Below are positions 32,410-42,600 of a DNA stretch of 64,000 nt, in pieces (within the stretch, counting starts at the first letter, position 1; the number at the start of each line of letters is the position of its first letter). Both the position numbers and the translations under genes were made by a program. Source of the DNA: Pirellulaceae bacterium (GTDB taxonomy: Bacteria; Planctomycetota; Planctomycetia; Pirellulales; Pirellulaceae); contig JAHBXT010000002.1 of the NCBI GenBank assembly GCA_019636385.1, forward strand, positions 1,302,001 to 1,366,000, in the 5' to 3' direction. The notes under the pieces were generated by a model. That model did no database searches. It worked only from the letters and a program-made list of their open reading frames with translations, and was not told where the DNA came from.

Positions 32410-33696
32410 TCACTGAACATCCCGCCGTGACGCTTTGGTGGGTGCCGCAACTTTCACAACCTCTTCTGGCTGCACTAACTCCGGTGCTACCTTGGCGCCA
32501 GGACGTGCTTTTTGCAGGCCACTCACGATGACCCGATCGGTGGCGGTCAATCCTTGGCGAATCGACAGGTATCCTCTGTGCTCCATGTTTATTTCGATCT
32601 GCACGGGGCGTTGTTCCACGGTGTTGTTGGCATCGACGACGAGTACGTAGCGGCCACGCTGGTCTGCGGCGAGTGCGGTTTCGGGAACGAGCAGGCGCGT
32701 CCTTGGCAGACCGACTGGAACCTGAATGCGAGCGAACAAGCCGGGGACGAGTTTCCTGTCCGAATTAGGAAGCGTCCCGCGAACGAGAACAGTTCCGGTT
32801 TCTGATTCGACGCGGTTTTCCCGGAAGTTAATAATGCCAGCGTGCGGAAAACCCGTTTCTGATTCCAATCCGATCCCCAGCGGCGCTCGCATCAGCGACC
32901 AGTTCGAAGATTGCGCCTCGTCCGTTTGCTGGAAACGCAGGAGATCCCGTTCGGGAATCTCGAAATCTACGTAAATGGGGTCCATCTTCACGATGGTTGT
33001 TAATAGGGTTGGCTCGTTGTATCCGACCAGGTTTCCCACTGTCACGAGCGTCCTTCCCACACGGCCTGAAATCGGTGCGTAAATCTTGGTGTAACTCAAA
33101 TTGAATTCCGCTTGCTTGAGTGCTGCACGAGCTTTTTCCCGTTCCGCCTTGGTCACCGCCAGTTTGTTCTGCTTCGATTCCCATGTTTCTCTGGAAGTCG
33201 CTTTCTGTTCATATAGTTCCGAAGATCGCTTCGCTTCAGACTCAGCAAGCTTCAACTCTTGCTCGAGGCCCGTTATGTCGGCCGCCTTTTCATCTGCTGC
33301 TGCCTGATACTCGCTGGGATCAAGTTCGTAGAGCAATGTTCCCTGTTCAATTTCGGCTCCTTCTTGGAAGTGGATCTTCTGCAAGACGCCGCGCACCCGC
33401 GCACGGATGGAGACCGTCGCGACAGCTTCAAGATGCCCTGTATATTCGCGTGTCTCGGCTAAAGAGCGCTCTACCGGGTGGCTCACGAGTGCTTTTGGTG
33501 GAGGTGGTGCTGCAGCCGAAGTTCCCGGGGGGCTCTCGCCCCTCTGGCATCCGGCAAGAATGAACAAGGCTCCTGCTAGTAGCCCCATCCATCGAACATC
33601 AAAGGTACAGTTACAGACTACGGGCGTTGGTGCGTCTGTCGGAACGTATTCAGTTTGGCGAGTGATTGGCGAAATTGTCCTGGCGAATCGGCTCAT
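32410..33696 (-). CDS. RND periplasmic adaptor lipoprotein, system 1
   Basis: This is a ~428-residue AcrA/HlyD-family membrane-fusion protein. GLLAGALFILAGC gives a lipoprotein box (Cys near residue 49). SIRARVRGVLQKIHFQEGAEIEQGTLLYELDP is the first half of the lipoyl domain, a long α-hairpin follows (AAADEKAADITGLEQELKLAESEAKRSSELYEQKA), then LSYTKIYAPISGRVGRTLVTVGNLV and the β-barrel (VPGLFARIQVPV). It bridges the pump to the outer-membrane channel. The start at 33696 is favoured because its ATG overlaps the TetR stop (ATGA) and GAGAGGA precedes it; this leaves a long N-terminal region before the lipobox. Confidence 0.92.
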   Translation of the reverse strand: MSRFARTISPITRQTEYVPTDAPTPVVCNCTFDVRWMGLLAGALFILAGCQRGESPPGTSAAAPPPPKALVSHPVERSLAETREYTGHLEAVATVSIRARVRGVLQKIHFQEGAEIEQGTLLYELDPSEYQAAADEKAADITGLEQELKLAESEAKRSSELYEQKATSRETWESKQNKLAVTKAEREKARAALKQAEFNLSYTKIYAPISGRVGRTLVTVGNLVGYNEPTLLTTIVKMDPIYVDFEIPERDLLRFQQTDEAQSSNWSLMRAPLGIGLESETGFPHAGIINFRENRVESETGTVLVRGTLPNSDRKLVPGLFARIQVPVGLPRTRLLVPETALAADQRGRYVLVVDANNTVEQRPVQIEINMEHRGYLSIRQGLTATDRVIVSGLQKARPGAKVAPELVQPEEVVKVAAPTKASRRDVQ

Positions 33697-34343
33697 CGCT
33701 TCCTCTCCCAATAAATTCGTTCGGAATCAGAAAGGATGCCGTAGAAAACGATTTCCACGATATCGTCGGCCTGTTCACGCAAGGATCTCTGCCGGCCGGC
33801 GACGTGGTTTGTGAACATAGTTCCATATACAAGGTCGCTGATAACCGATGTGATGCGTTGAACGGGCATCGAGCGCACGCGCCCCGCATCAATCAGCGAC
33901 CTGTACAACTGCTGCCAACGCTCGAGGTTCTTCTCGCGGTGCTCAATGTAGGTAGGTTTCTTGCGATCGCGGAACAGAGCGCGTTCCTGGATCAGGAGCT
34001 CGGCGAATTCAGGATGTTGGTCGAAAAATCCAAGGAACGCTTCAATCGCTGCGACAATCTGCTCCAGAGGATCGTCGCGAGTGCCTATCGCGGCGTCGAG
34101 GTATTCGCGAAGTCGGCCCATGGCGCGATCAGCTGCTGCCAGAAATAGCTCCCGCTTGCTGGGAAAATACCGATACAAAGTTCCTTTTCCAATATTTACG
34201 CGATCAGCCAGCTCTTGGGTGTCGGTGCCAGCGAATCCTCGCTCTGCAAAGAGCGTTGCGGCGACGTGAAGGATCTCATCAGTGCGTCGCTCCCAAAGTT
34301 CTTCGTCAACGGGTCGTACTCGGGTGTTTTTGATGGTGCTCAC
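33693..34343 (-). CDS. TetR-family repressor of RND system 1
   Basis: The ~216-residue protein starts with GTG at 34343, preceded by GGAG seven bases away. N-terminal HTH: ILHVAATLFAERGFAGTDTQELADRVNIGKGTLYRYFPSKRELF (read in parts). The C-terminal domain (FFDQHPEFAELLIQERALFRDRKKPTY, DLVYGTMFTNHVAG) is shared with the TetR proteins at 37515 and 51855, so the three are paralogues. It begins the TetR-adaptor-pump operon, and three matching operators lie in the divergent promoter region, indicating autoregulation and control of the outer-membrane factor gene. Confidence 0.9.
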   Translation of the reverse strand: MSTIKNTRVRPVDEELWERRTDEILHVAATLFAERGFAGTDTQELADRVNIGKGTLYRYFPSKRELFLAAADRAMGRLREYLDAAIGTRDDPLEQIVAAIEAFLGFFDQHPEFAELLIQERALFRDRKKPTYIEHREKNLERWQQLYRSLIDAGRVRSMPVQRITSVISDLVYGTMFTNHVAGRQRSLREQADDIVEIVFYGILSDSERIYWERKR

Positions 34344-34372
34344 GGAAATCTCCTGGCTGACTAGAATCCTCT

Positions 34373-34388
34373 GACTGACTGGTCCGTC
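34373..34388. promoter_or_regulatory. Candidate TetR operator O1
   Basis: GACTGACTGGTCCGTC is a near-palindrome (GACnGAC / GTCnGTC), identical to O2 48 bp away. It lies 30 bases upstream of the repressor start codon. Confidence 0.65.
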
Positions 34389-34420
34389 CACAGGGTAGCA
34401 TCGCACCGGCAGAATTTCAA

Positions 34421-34436
34421 GACTGACTGGTCCGTC
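34421..34436. promoter_or_regulatory. Candidate TetR operator O2
   Basis: This is the second identical copy of GACTGACTGGTCCGTC in the divergent region between the TetR and outer-membrane-factor genes. Centre spacing to O1 is 48 bp. Confidence 0.65.
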
Positions 34437-34585
34437 GTGTTATAAGGGATGGCCCGACGCATTAAATCCCTCGCGGGATGTCCTTGAAATCGGAATATCC
34501 GTTGCAACCATCACAGCGGCGAAATGGTCGCTCCGACAGCACGGTTTGTATCAAGTAGCACGAGGATTTCGCCGATGAGCATTTT

Positions 34586-34603
34586 GCGGACTGGCTGGTC
34601 CGC
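34586..34603. promoter_or_regulatory. Candidate TetR operator O3 before the outer-membrane-factor gene
   Basis: GCGGAC and GTCCGC flank TGGCTG. The site shares CTGGTCCG with O1 and O2 and lies about 90 bases before the outer-membrane-factor start, so the repressor probably controls both directions. Confidence 0.55.
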
Positions 34604-34690
34604 GAATTATGTCGTCTCGCGTAGGCCTTTTCGGTTCGATAGGGCTCTGGACGAGCGAATAGGTTTTATGGGTCACGGAGGACCGAAAAG

Positions 34691-36313
34691 ATGGCTGAAG
34701 CTTCACGGCGACTTGCCGCCCTCGCGTCAGCATGCCTGCTGACACTCGTCTGCGCGAGCGGCTGCACAGGGGTTCGCGAATACTATCGCAACGGCTTCAA
34801 GGTGGGCCCCAATTACAAGCGGCCCGCCGCGCCAGTGGCCGATGAATGGATCGACTCGCAGAGCTCGCGTGTTTCCAGCGAGTCTGGTGACTACCGCACT
34901 TGGTGGACCGTCTTCAACGATCCGGTGCTCGACCGCCTTATCCAGACGGCTTACTCTCAGAATATCACACTGCGCGAAGCAGGTTTTCGTGTGGCGGAAT
35001 CCCAGGCCAGGCGCGGAGTGGTGGCAGGCAATCTCTTTCCGCAGACTCAGGAGGTATTCGCGGATTACACGCGCACGCAGCGCAGCCAGCAAACGGCTTT
35101 GTTCCCAACTATTCCTGCCGGTTCACCGTTCGCGAATTTGGCTGCGCCGCAATTCAGCAACTGGCGCGTGGGAAGTAGCCTCAGCTGGGAGCTGGACTTT
35201 TGGGGCAGATATCGCCGCGCTATCGAGGGTGCCGACGCGCGTCTAGACGCCTCAGTGGAAGAATTCGATGACGCGATAGTCGTTCTCATCGGAGAGGTGG
35301 CGACGACCTATGTGGAACTGCGAGCGCTGGAGCAACGTCTCGAAGTTGCGCGTGAGAATGCCACTCTACAAAATGAAAGTGTTCGCGTAGCTCAGGCTCG
35401 CCTGGACGCGAAAGCCGCCGACAGTGAACTGGACACCCCGCAGGCGAAGGCGAATCTGGGCAATACCTTGGCGGCTATTGAGGCCTTTGAGATTCAGCGT
35501 CGACAGGCTCAAAACCGATTGGCAGTACTGATGGGCATGCCCCCTCACGACCTATCGTACATGCTCGATGGCCCGGCTTCGATTCCAAGCGCTTCCGATG
35601 TCGTCACCGCTGGCGTACCCGCAGAATTGATCTGGCGACGTCCCGATGTGCGACGTGCTGAACGATTGGTTGCTGCACAGAGCGCGGAAATCGGAATCGC
35701 TCAATCTGAACTTTATCCCCACATGTCAATCAACGGCATGATGGCATGGGAGGCCGAACGTTTTAGTGATGTCTTCAATGGCGGCGCTTTCGGGGGGACC
35801 GTAGGGCCATCTTTGCGATGGAACGTGCTCAACTATGGGCGACTGTTGAACAACATTCGCGTTCAGGATGCAAGGTTCCAGCAATTGGTAGCCAGCTACC
35901 AGCAAACAGTTCTCCAAGCCAATGAGGAAGCGGAAAACGCCATCGTCGCTTATCTGCACTTCACCGATCAGATCAAGGTGCGGGAAGAGAGTGCCCGCCA
36001 GGCGAGCGAGGCGGAGCGTGTGGCGCAGGTCAAATACCAGGAGGGCGAAATCGACTTCAATCGCCTATTCACCGTTCAGCAGTTGCTCCTCAACCAACAA
36101 GAGTTACTGGCGGTCGCCCGCGGTAACGCTGCACAAAGCCTCGTCGATCTCTACCGCGCAATGGGTGGCGGGTGGGAAATTCGGCTTAATCCCTCGATGG
36201 CTAGCGCCTCCTCATCTGGATTGCCCGAAGATCTGCCAGTTCCGCCCAGCCCTGAGATCCCTGAGATACAGCCCCTACCACAACCAGTTACCGACGACAT
36301 GGAGGATATGTAA
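34691..36313 (+). CDS. Outer-membrane factor lipoprotein (OprM/NodT type), system 1
   Basis: The 540-residue protein forms the trimeric outer-membrane channel of the pump. LLTLVCASGC gives a lipobox (Cys25), then VGPNYKRP, the usual beginning of mature NodT-family proteins. Two repeated OEP domains follow, with QNITLREAGFRVAESQARRGVVAG, SWELDFWGRYRRAIEGA, GVPAELIWRRPDVRRAERLVAAQSAEIGIAQSELYPH (read in parts) and LRWNVLNYGR. The tail is proline- and acid-rich. GGAGGA lies 9 bases before the ATG. Transcribed divergently from the TetR-adaptor-pump operon, it is followed two bases later by a cysteine-rich secreted protein. Confidence 0.94.
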   Translation: MAEASRRLAALASACLLTLVCASGCTGVREYYRNGFKVGPNYKRPAAPVADEWIDSQSSRVSSESGDYRTWWTVFNDPVLDRLIQTAYSQNITLREAGFRVAESQARRGVVAGNLFPQTQEVFADYTRTQRSQQTALFPTIPAGSPFANLAAPQFSNWRVGSSLSWELDFWGRYRRAIEGADARLDASVEEFDDAIVVLIGEVATTYVELRALEQRLEVARENATLQNESVRVAQARLDAKAADSELDTPQAKANLGNTLAAIEAFEIQRRQAQNRLAVLMGMPPHDLSYMLDGPASIPSASDVVTAGVPAELIWRRPDVRRAERLVAAQSAEIGIAQSELYPHMSINGMMAWEAERFSDVFNGGAFGGTVGPSLRWNVLNYGRLLNNIRVQDARFQQLVASYQQTVLQANEEAENAIVAYLHFTDQIKVREESARQASEAERVAQVKYQEGEIDFNRLFTVQQLLLNQQELLAVARGNAAQSLVDLYRAMGGGWEIRLNPSMASASSSGLPEDLPVPPSPEIPEIQPLPQPVTDDMEDM

Positions 36314-36315
36314 GA

Positions 36316-36741
36316 ATGAAATCTGAATCGAGAATAAAACGCGGCTGGATTCTTACAGTAAGCGTGCGAATGCTGATGGTTGCGATCGCCTTGACAGCGG
36401 GGCTAGCGACAGTTCACGCCGACGAAGCATCCTGCGATGCAATGGCTCCATCGAGCAATGTAGGTTGGGGAGTTGGCATCTGGTCATTGTGTTGCCCCGA
36501 TGACTACGTCCGCAAACCATCGCCGTGCGTCACTCCTATTGCGTGTCGCTGTGCCGACAGGTACTGCAGCAAACCGGGCGTCGTGTTGCCGTGCCCTCAA
36601 AAACAATGCAGCCCTGACAATTACTGTCCCAAGCCTGCTCCTTCGCTTTGCCGCCCGACTGCCAACGAATGGTACAAGTGCGTTAGACTGCCGCTCTGTC
36701 ATTGGCTGTACCCTACGGCATGCTCTGGTAAAAACCAGTAG
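36316..36741 (+). CDS. Cysteine-rich secreted protein
   Basis: The 141-residue protein has an N-terminal signal (positively charged start, then MLMVAIALTAGLATVHA with an AxA-like cleavage site near residue 36). The mature part has about fifteen Cys and many Pro in loosely repeated units (PSPCVTPIACRCADRYCSKP, LPCPQKQCSPDNYCPKP), suggesting a disulfide-bonded or metal-binding periplasmic or surface protein. I recognise no named family. It begins two bases after the outer-membrane-factor stop and must be co-expressed with it, so a link to envelope stress or metal handling is possible but unproven. Confidence 0.7.
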   Translation: MKSESRIKRGWILTVSVRMLMVAIALTAGLATVHADEASCDAMAPSSNVGWGVGIWSLCCPDDYVRKPSPCVTPIACRCADRYCSKPGVVLPCPQKQCSPDNYCPKPAPSLCRPTANEWYKCVRLPLCHWLYPTACSGKNQ

Positions 36742-36765
36742 GTTGCTTGCCATTTTTTGCGCACG

Positions 36766-37329
36766 TCAATGTTCGACAGTGCGGTGAAGTTCGACGGGCA
36801 AAGTATCGGCCGGCGAGAGTGCTGGCACCTGTGGCTTGTCAACGGGCTTATAGACCAGCACGAGCGACGCACCGACGACTGCCAGGATCAAGCCGGCAAA
36901 GAATCGCCAGTCTGGCAAGGTTTTGGTGGGATGAAAGTAATAGATCGTCGCCAAAGTGTTGATAATCGGGGCTCCCCCAAACACGAGAGGTGCCACAAAG
37001 ATTGCAGCTCCCGGACCAGCCTTGGTTGCGGCGAAGATCACGCATAACGCACCCATTGCGCCAGCCATCCCTGCGGCCAACCCCCAGAGCGAGGCGTGCA
37101 GGTGAAAATTCGGCACGGTACCGGGCTTTACGGTTGGATCGGACTTAGCCACGAAGATGAAGAAGGCCGGTATCAGCACCGCGACGACGAAGTAGGCTGC
37201 ACCGACGAACATGAACGCACGCAGGTTGCTTTTTAACTCGAACGCGGCCCGGTGGACAACTGGAACGTAGACGCCCCAGGATAAGGCTGCCCCGGCAACG
37301 AATGACAGCACGACGAACCACTTCGACAT
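36766..37329 (-). CDS. DMT/EamA-like integral membrane protein
   Basis: This is a 187-residue protein with about five hydrophobic helices: VVLSFVAGAALSWGVYVPVV, AFMFVGAAYFVVAVLIPAFF, LWGLAAGMAGAMGALCVIFAA, PGAAIFVAPLVFGGAPIINTL and FFAGLILAVVGASLVLVY. The last helix, with GLILAVVGASLV, is the typical end of an EamA repeat; the protein is about half the length of a ten-helix DMT transporter and may dimerise. The substrate is unknown. It is transcribed towards the cysteine-rich gene and diverges from the TetR at 37515. Confidence 0.75.
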   Translation of the reverse strand: MSKWFVVLSFVAGAALSWGVYVPVVHRAAFELKSNLRAFMFVGAAYFVVAVLIPAFFIFVAKSDPTVKPGTVPNFHLHASLWGLAAGMAGAMGALCVIFAATKAGPGAAIFVAPLVFGGAPIINTLATIYYFHPTKTLPDWRFFAGLILAVVGASLVLVYKPVDKPQVPALSPADTLPVELHRTVEH

Positions 37330-37468
37330 TGATTTGATCTCCTGCGGTGGGATTTTTGAACAGCCTTAGCATCGGGATGCGACTGCTGCGGAATGTTCCG
37401 GTCCACCTGTTTCAAAAGCTGGGATTGACGCCGTGTCGGCAGCCGATTAGTCTTAACTCCATTCACGG

Positions 37469-37482
37469 ACGGACCGGTCCGT
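37469..37482. promoter_or_regulatory. Candidate TetR operator for system 2
   Basis: ACGGACCGGTCCGT is a perfect 14-bp palindrome 32 bases before the TetR start, sharing GACYGGTCCGT with the system 1 operators. Confidence 0.65.
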
Positions 37483-37514
37483 TAACAAAATAGTGCCTCC
37501 GGAGATTCCTGTCC

Positions 37515-38165
37515 ATGCCAGTCACCTCAAAAAGTACCCGACCGGTGGGGCGCCCTCCTGACGCAGAACTCCAGGAGCGGCGCAGTGCGGAAATCCTTGA
37601 CGCCGCAACGGTCGTGTTCTCGGAGAACGGGTTCGCGGCGGCAGACGTGCAGGAAATCGCCAACAAAACAGGCGTCGGTAAGGGGACGGTTTATCGTTAC
37701 TTCCCAAGCAAGGAAGAGCTTTTTCTGGCGGCTGTCGATCATGGGATGAGGCGGCTCAAAAGTGCGGTAGATGCGGCAATCGCAGGCGTGGAGCCACCGC
37801 TGGAGCGAATTGCCGAAGGTGTTCGCGCCTACCTAGCCTTCTTCGACGAGCATCCGGAAATCGTCGAGCTGCTGATTCATGAACGTGCCCACTTTCGGGA
37901 CAGGAAGAAGCCAACCTATTTCGTTCACCGCGACGCCAACATGGCGCCGTGGCAAGCGTTATTCCGCGAGTTGATACAAGTGGGAGTAGTGCGCGACATC
38001 CCGGTCGAGCGGATCACCGAATTCGTTTCCGACGTGGTATACGGGACGATGTTCACCAACTACTTTTCGGGTCGTAAGGCAACGCTCTCCAGTCAATGCG
38101 ACACCATCCTGGACATGGTGTTTCATGGCCTGCTCGTCGGTCGCGAAACTCCGTCCGTCGAATAG
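37515..38165 (+). CDS. TetR-family repressor of RND system 2
   Basis: The 216-residue protein has an HTH in EILDAATVVFSENGFAAADVQEIANKTGVGKGTVYRYFPSKEELF (read in parts), followed by the ligand-binding domain with FFDEHPEIVELLIHERAHFRDRKKPTYF, DVVYGTMFTNYFSGRKA and MVFHGLLVG. It is clearly paralogous to the regulators of systems 1 and 3. A perfect palindrome precedes it, so autoregulation is expected. CCGGAG lies about 13 bases before the ATG. It heads a TetR-adaptor-pump operon without its own outer-membrane factor. Confidence 0.92.
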   Translation: MPVTSKSTRPVGRPPDAELQERRSAEILDAATVVFSENGFAAADVQEIANKTGVGKGTVYRYFPSKEELFLAAVDHGMRRLKSAVDAAIAGVEPPLERIAEGVRAYLAFFDEHPEIVELLIHERAHFRDRKKPTYFVHRDANMAPWQALFRELIQVGVVRDIPVERITEFVSDVVYGTMFTNYFSGRKATLSSQCDTILDMVFHGLLVGRETPSVE

Positions 38166-38202
38166 TTCGCCCGAAGAAAACCTCTGAAAAGAATGCAATA
38201 AT

Positions 38203-39618
38203 ATGAGGAAATTGATACGACCGGTCGTGACGACGCTCATTGTCGTTGTAAGTGTTGGAGCGCTGGCGCTGGCGGCGCGTCATTGGTTTTTCGAAAAGTC
38301 GCAAGCCGTCTCGCAACATGAGCCCAGTGCCCGGAAGGAGATTCCGGCGATGGCGGTCGAACTGGTTAGCGTCCGGCAGGGCACGGTCGCCAAGACACTG
38401 GAACTGACAGGCAATTTTCTTCCACGACGGCGGACAATGGTGGTAGCCGAAGTTGATGGTGTGATTCAGTCGATTCCGCGGTCATCGCGCAAAATCGAAG
38501 TCGAAATTGAGGGACGCAAGTATTCTGAAAACCAGGGTCTCGACCTCGGTCAAACCGTCGCTCAAGGTGAGGTGCTCGTTCATCTCGATCCGACCGAATA
38601 TGAGCTGGAGTTGGCTGCCTCCAAAGCAAAGTTGCTGAAGGCTCAAAAGGATCTGGAGGACCTTCTCGCCTGGAAGAGGCCGGAAGAGATCCGCCGCCTG
38701 ACAGCGGCCCGTGAGGAAGCCCTGGCCCGTGAGGAACGCAATCAATCTGACTTTAAGCGAATGGAATCGCTGATTGACCAGCGGGCCACTTCGCAGCAGG
38801 AATTTGGACGCGTGCGGGCAGAGCTTCGATCTGCGCGGGCTGCAGTGGAACGGGCGGAAGCCGATTTGGCCGAGGCTGAAGCCGGTCCGACCGAGGCGCA
38901 AATTGCCGTATCACAGGCCCTTGTCAGCCAGGCCGAGGCCGATGTACGGATCAAGGAAGATCGCCTCAAAAAGACGGTCATTCGATCGCCTTATGATGCG
39001 GTCATCGTGGAACGGTTCGTCGAAGAGGGGGAACGCGTGACGTCGCAGCCACGCGTGGAACTGATGGAACTGATGGACTTGAGCCTCGTCGTCGTGCAGG
39101 TTGGTATACCAGAGCGCTACATGGGGCGAGTCCAAATAGAGGATTGGGTTCGCGTTCAGGCTGCGGGGACTGTCGATTCGGTGCCCGGGTTGGTGGTCCT
39201 CGTCAATGAGAAAATTGACCACGAAACTCGCACGTTCCGTGTCCGCGTGGCGGTCGAGAATCACGAGCGCAAATTTAAGGCCGGGCAGTTTGTGAAGGTG
39301 GCATTTGAGATCGACTCGGCACGCGACGCACTCGTCGTCCCAACGAAAAGCCTGGTTTACTCTGGAGGACAACCCCAGGTATTTGTTTACGACGCTGAAT
39401 CTCAACGAGTCACTCAGAAGGTCGTCCGCCTGGGACTGGAAGGAGATGGGATTACAGAAATCATTGATGGACTGACAGACGGCGACCGCATCGTGCTTCA
39501 GGATCCCGCGGTGCTGGCTGACGGCATGCGGGTGCAATCCGGTGAATCGGAGCGACATGCAGCGCATCAGGACGAGAAGCATGTATTGGCTGCTGGATTG
39601 ACGGGAGGAAACCACTGA
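38203..39618 (+). CDS. RND periplasmic adaptor, system 2
   Basis: This 471-residue HlyD/AcrA-family protein has an uncleaved or signal-type N-terminal helix (VVTTLIVVVSVGALALAARHWFF) instead of a lipobox. The lipoyl half-motif begins at RRTMVVAEVDGVIQSIP, a long coiled α-hairpin runs from about 130 to 240 (KLLKAQKDLEDLLAWKRPEEI, then many heptads of Ala, Glu and Arg), and DRLKKTVIRSPYDAVIVERFVEEGERV closes the lipoyl domain. The barrel and membrane-proximal domains follow. Its stop shares a base with the pump start (TGATG, 39616-39620), with GGGAGGA upstream, so the two are translationally coupled. Confidence 0.92.
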   Translation: MRKLIRPVVTTLIVVVSVGALALAARHWFFEKSQAVSQHEPSARKEIPAMAVELVSVRQGTVAKTLELTGNFLPRRRTMVVAEVDGVIQSIPRSSRKIEVEIEGRKYSENQGLDLGQTVAQGEVLVHLDPTEYELELAASKAKLLKAQKDLEDLLAWKRPEEIRRLTAAREEALAREERNQSDFKRMESLIDQRATSQQEFGRVRAELRSARAAVERAEADLAEAEAGPTEAQIAVSQALVSQAEADVRIKEDRLKKTVIRSPYDAVIVERFVEEGERVTSQPRVELMELMDLSLVVVQVGIPERYMGRVQIEDWVRVQAAGTVDSVPGLVVLVNEKIDHETRTFRVRVAVENHERKFKAGQFVKVAFEIDSARDALVVPTKSLVYSGGQPQVFVYDAESQRVTQKVVRLGLEGDGITEIIDGLTDGDRIVLQDPAVLADGMRVQSGESERHAAHQDEKHVLAAGLTGGNH

Positions 39619-42600
39619 TGAAGATCTCTGAGATTTCGATCAAGCAACCCGTCTTTTCGACGATGGTCGTCGCTGCGATGGTCGTGTTCGGTCTTGTGGC
39701 ATACAACCGAATCGGGGTGGACCTGTTTCCAAGCGTCGATTTCCCGATCGTCACCGTATCGGTGTTTTATGAAGGTTCCGATCCGGAAACGATCGAAACG
39801 GATGTCACCGAGCCGATCGAGGAAGCGGTCAATACGATCAGCGGCATCAAGTCGCTACGCAGCGAGAGCGTAACCGGCTTGTCGATGACGTTCGTCGAGT
39901 TTGAATTGGGGCGGAACATCGACATTGCCGCCCAGGACGTGCGGGATAAAGTCGCGGCGATTCGGGCGGACCTGCCGAAGGGGATCGACCCCCCGGTCGT
40001 CGAGAAGTTCGACCCCGATTCGGCTCCTATCATGTCGATTACGCTGGCGGGAACCGATTCCATCCGCGAGCTGACGCAATACGCGGACAACGTAATCAAA
40101 CCGCAAATTGAAGGCGTGGACGGTGTCGGTGCCGTTGAAGTCGTGGGAGGTCGTGACCGCGAAATCCGCATCTGGCTGCGAGTGGACGATCTTCGCGGAT
40201 ATGCCCTAACGGCTTCGGACGTGGTGGAGGCGATCGAAAAGGAAAATGTTGAGTTTCCCGGCGGTCGCGTCGAGACAGACGTGCGCGAATTGGTCGTCAA
40301 GACCAAAGGACGTATCGAACGTCCTGCGGACTTCGAAAACATTGTGGTGGCGCATCGTCAAGGAACACCCATTCGCCTGAAGGACGTTGCCACAGTTGAA
40401 GACGGAATGGAAGACTTCCGCAGTCTTTCACGACTCAACAGTCAGAGGGCAGTCTCGCTGCAAGTCCGCCGGCAGTCGGGTGAGAACATGCTGGCAGTTG
40501 CCACGGAGGTTAAGAAGCGCCTGGCCAATATTGAATCCGACCTCCCGGATCGGTACGAGTTGACAATGACTCAGGATTTGTCGCTGTTCGTGGCAGACAG
40601 TGTCAACGAAGCCCAGGGCGAACTGCTGCGGGGTGGTGTTCTCGCCGTATTGGTGATTCTGCTGTTCCTGAGGAGTTGGCGCGGCGCCTTCGTGGCAGCC
40701 GTCACCATTCCGACGACAATCGTCACCACCTATGCCTTCATGCTCGCCTTTGGCTTCACTCTGAATATGATGTCGCTTCTGGCGTTGAGCATCTCGGTCG
40801 GCATGGTCATCGACGACTCCATCGTCGTACTGGAGAATGCGTTTCGGCATATGGAGCAAGGGAAGTCACGCGTCGATGCTGCCATCGCCGGCATGAAGGA
40901 AATTGGCTTTGCAGTCATTGCGACATCGCTCGCCATTGTCGCCGTGTTTATTCCAGTCGCCTTCATGGATGGCCTGGTTGGGCGATTCTTTTATGAGTTC
41001 GGGATGACCGTCACATTCGCGGTCGTGGTTTCGACGTTCATCGCCGTATGGCTTTCACCGATGCTCTGTTCCCGGGTACTAAAGGTTACCCCTCAACACG
41101 GGCGACTATTCAATGTCGTGGAACGATTCTTCACGGGCACCGAATGGCTGTATGGCTTGACGCTCCGATTTGCTTTGCGGCACCGCTGGTTGGTATCGGC
41201 GCTGGCAATCGGCGTGTTAGTTGGCAGCGTAATGCTCCTGCCGTTGATAGGGACCGAGTTCTCGCCCTCGCAGGACGAGGGGCAGTTCAACGTGCAGGTC
41301 GAAACGCCGCTCGGCTCGTCCATTGATCGAACCAGCCGAATTCTCGAAGAAGTGGAGCGTCGGCTGTGGGAATTGCCGCATGTTACGAACTTGTACACAA
41401 CCATTGGAGCCGGCCAGGAAGGTCGCGTGAATTACGGCATGATTCTGGTCCAACTCCCGGACAAGGCGGAGCGGACACTCAGCCAGCATGAAATCATGGC
41501 AATGGCCCGACAAAGTGTGGAGGATCTTGGCCACTCCAAAATCAGCGTCGAATACATCCCACGCGTTTCGGGCGGTGGATTCCGATCGGCTCCGCTGCAA
41601 TATAACCTACGCGGGACGGACATCGCTGAACTTGAGAAGATGGCCCTGCAGGTCACGCAGCGGATGCGCGAGACCCCGGGGATTGTCGACGTCAACCTTA
41701 CGTATGACTCCAGCAAGCCGGAAGTGGCGATCCTGCCCGATCGCGATCGGGCGGCCGATCTGGGTATCAACGTTGAGAAACTGGGACTTGCCGTCCAAAC
41801 GCTCGTGGGTGGCAGGCCCGTCAGCACATTCGAGGAGGGGGGCGAGAGTTTCGACGTTCGCGTGCGTCTGGCGGAAGGCGATCGCGACCGTGCCGAGGCG
41901 ATTGCGGCGCTGCCCGTGCGAACCCGGAGTGGACGTTTAGTTGAATTCCGTCAGCTCGCTGACGTTGTGGAAGGCACCGGCCCGGTGCAAATCGACCGAC
42001 AGAATCGGCAGCGGCAGGTCACTATCATGGCCAACCTAGAGAGTTTTAAGCCGCTTGGGGCCGCCATGACGGACGTGCTGTCCATGGAACGTGAAATCGG
42101 ACTCCCGCCGGGAGTGGTCAGTGCATTTACTGGTGCCGGAGACATGATGGCCGAATCATTCGCCAGCATCATTTTCTCGCTCCTTCTCGCGATCGTCCTG
42201 ATCTACATGGTTCTAGCGTCGCAGTTCGAGAGCTTCATTCACCCAGTCACTATTATGGTCTCGGTGCCGTTGTCGATCGGTGGCGCATTGGGCGCCTTGG
42301 CGATAACGGGGCTGACTCTGAACATCTACAGTATGATCGGCATGGTCATGTTGATGGGGTTGGTCACCAAAAATGCCATTCTGTTGGTGGACTACACAAA
42401 CCTGCTCCGTCGCGAGCAGGGAATGGAAAAGAACGAAGCGCTCTTAATGGCGGGACCAGTGCGGCTTCGCCCGATTCTGATGACTGCCTTTTCCACTATC
42501 GCCGGCATGATCCCGATTGCTATCGGCTTGGGGGCTGGATCGGAGACCCGCCAGCCCTTGGGTGCCTGCGTAATCGGAGGAATGCTCACGTCGACGCTGC

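Noticed and set aside
33650..34269. Several overlapping frames opposite the TetR gene of system 1
   Set aside because: They are shadows of the TetR and adaptor coding regions, which have complete family motifs.
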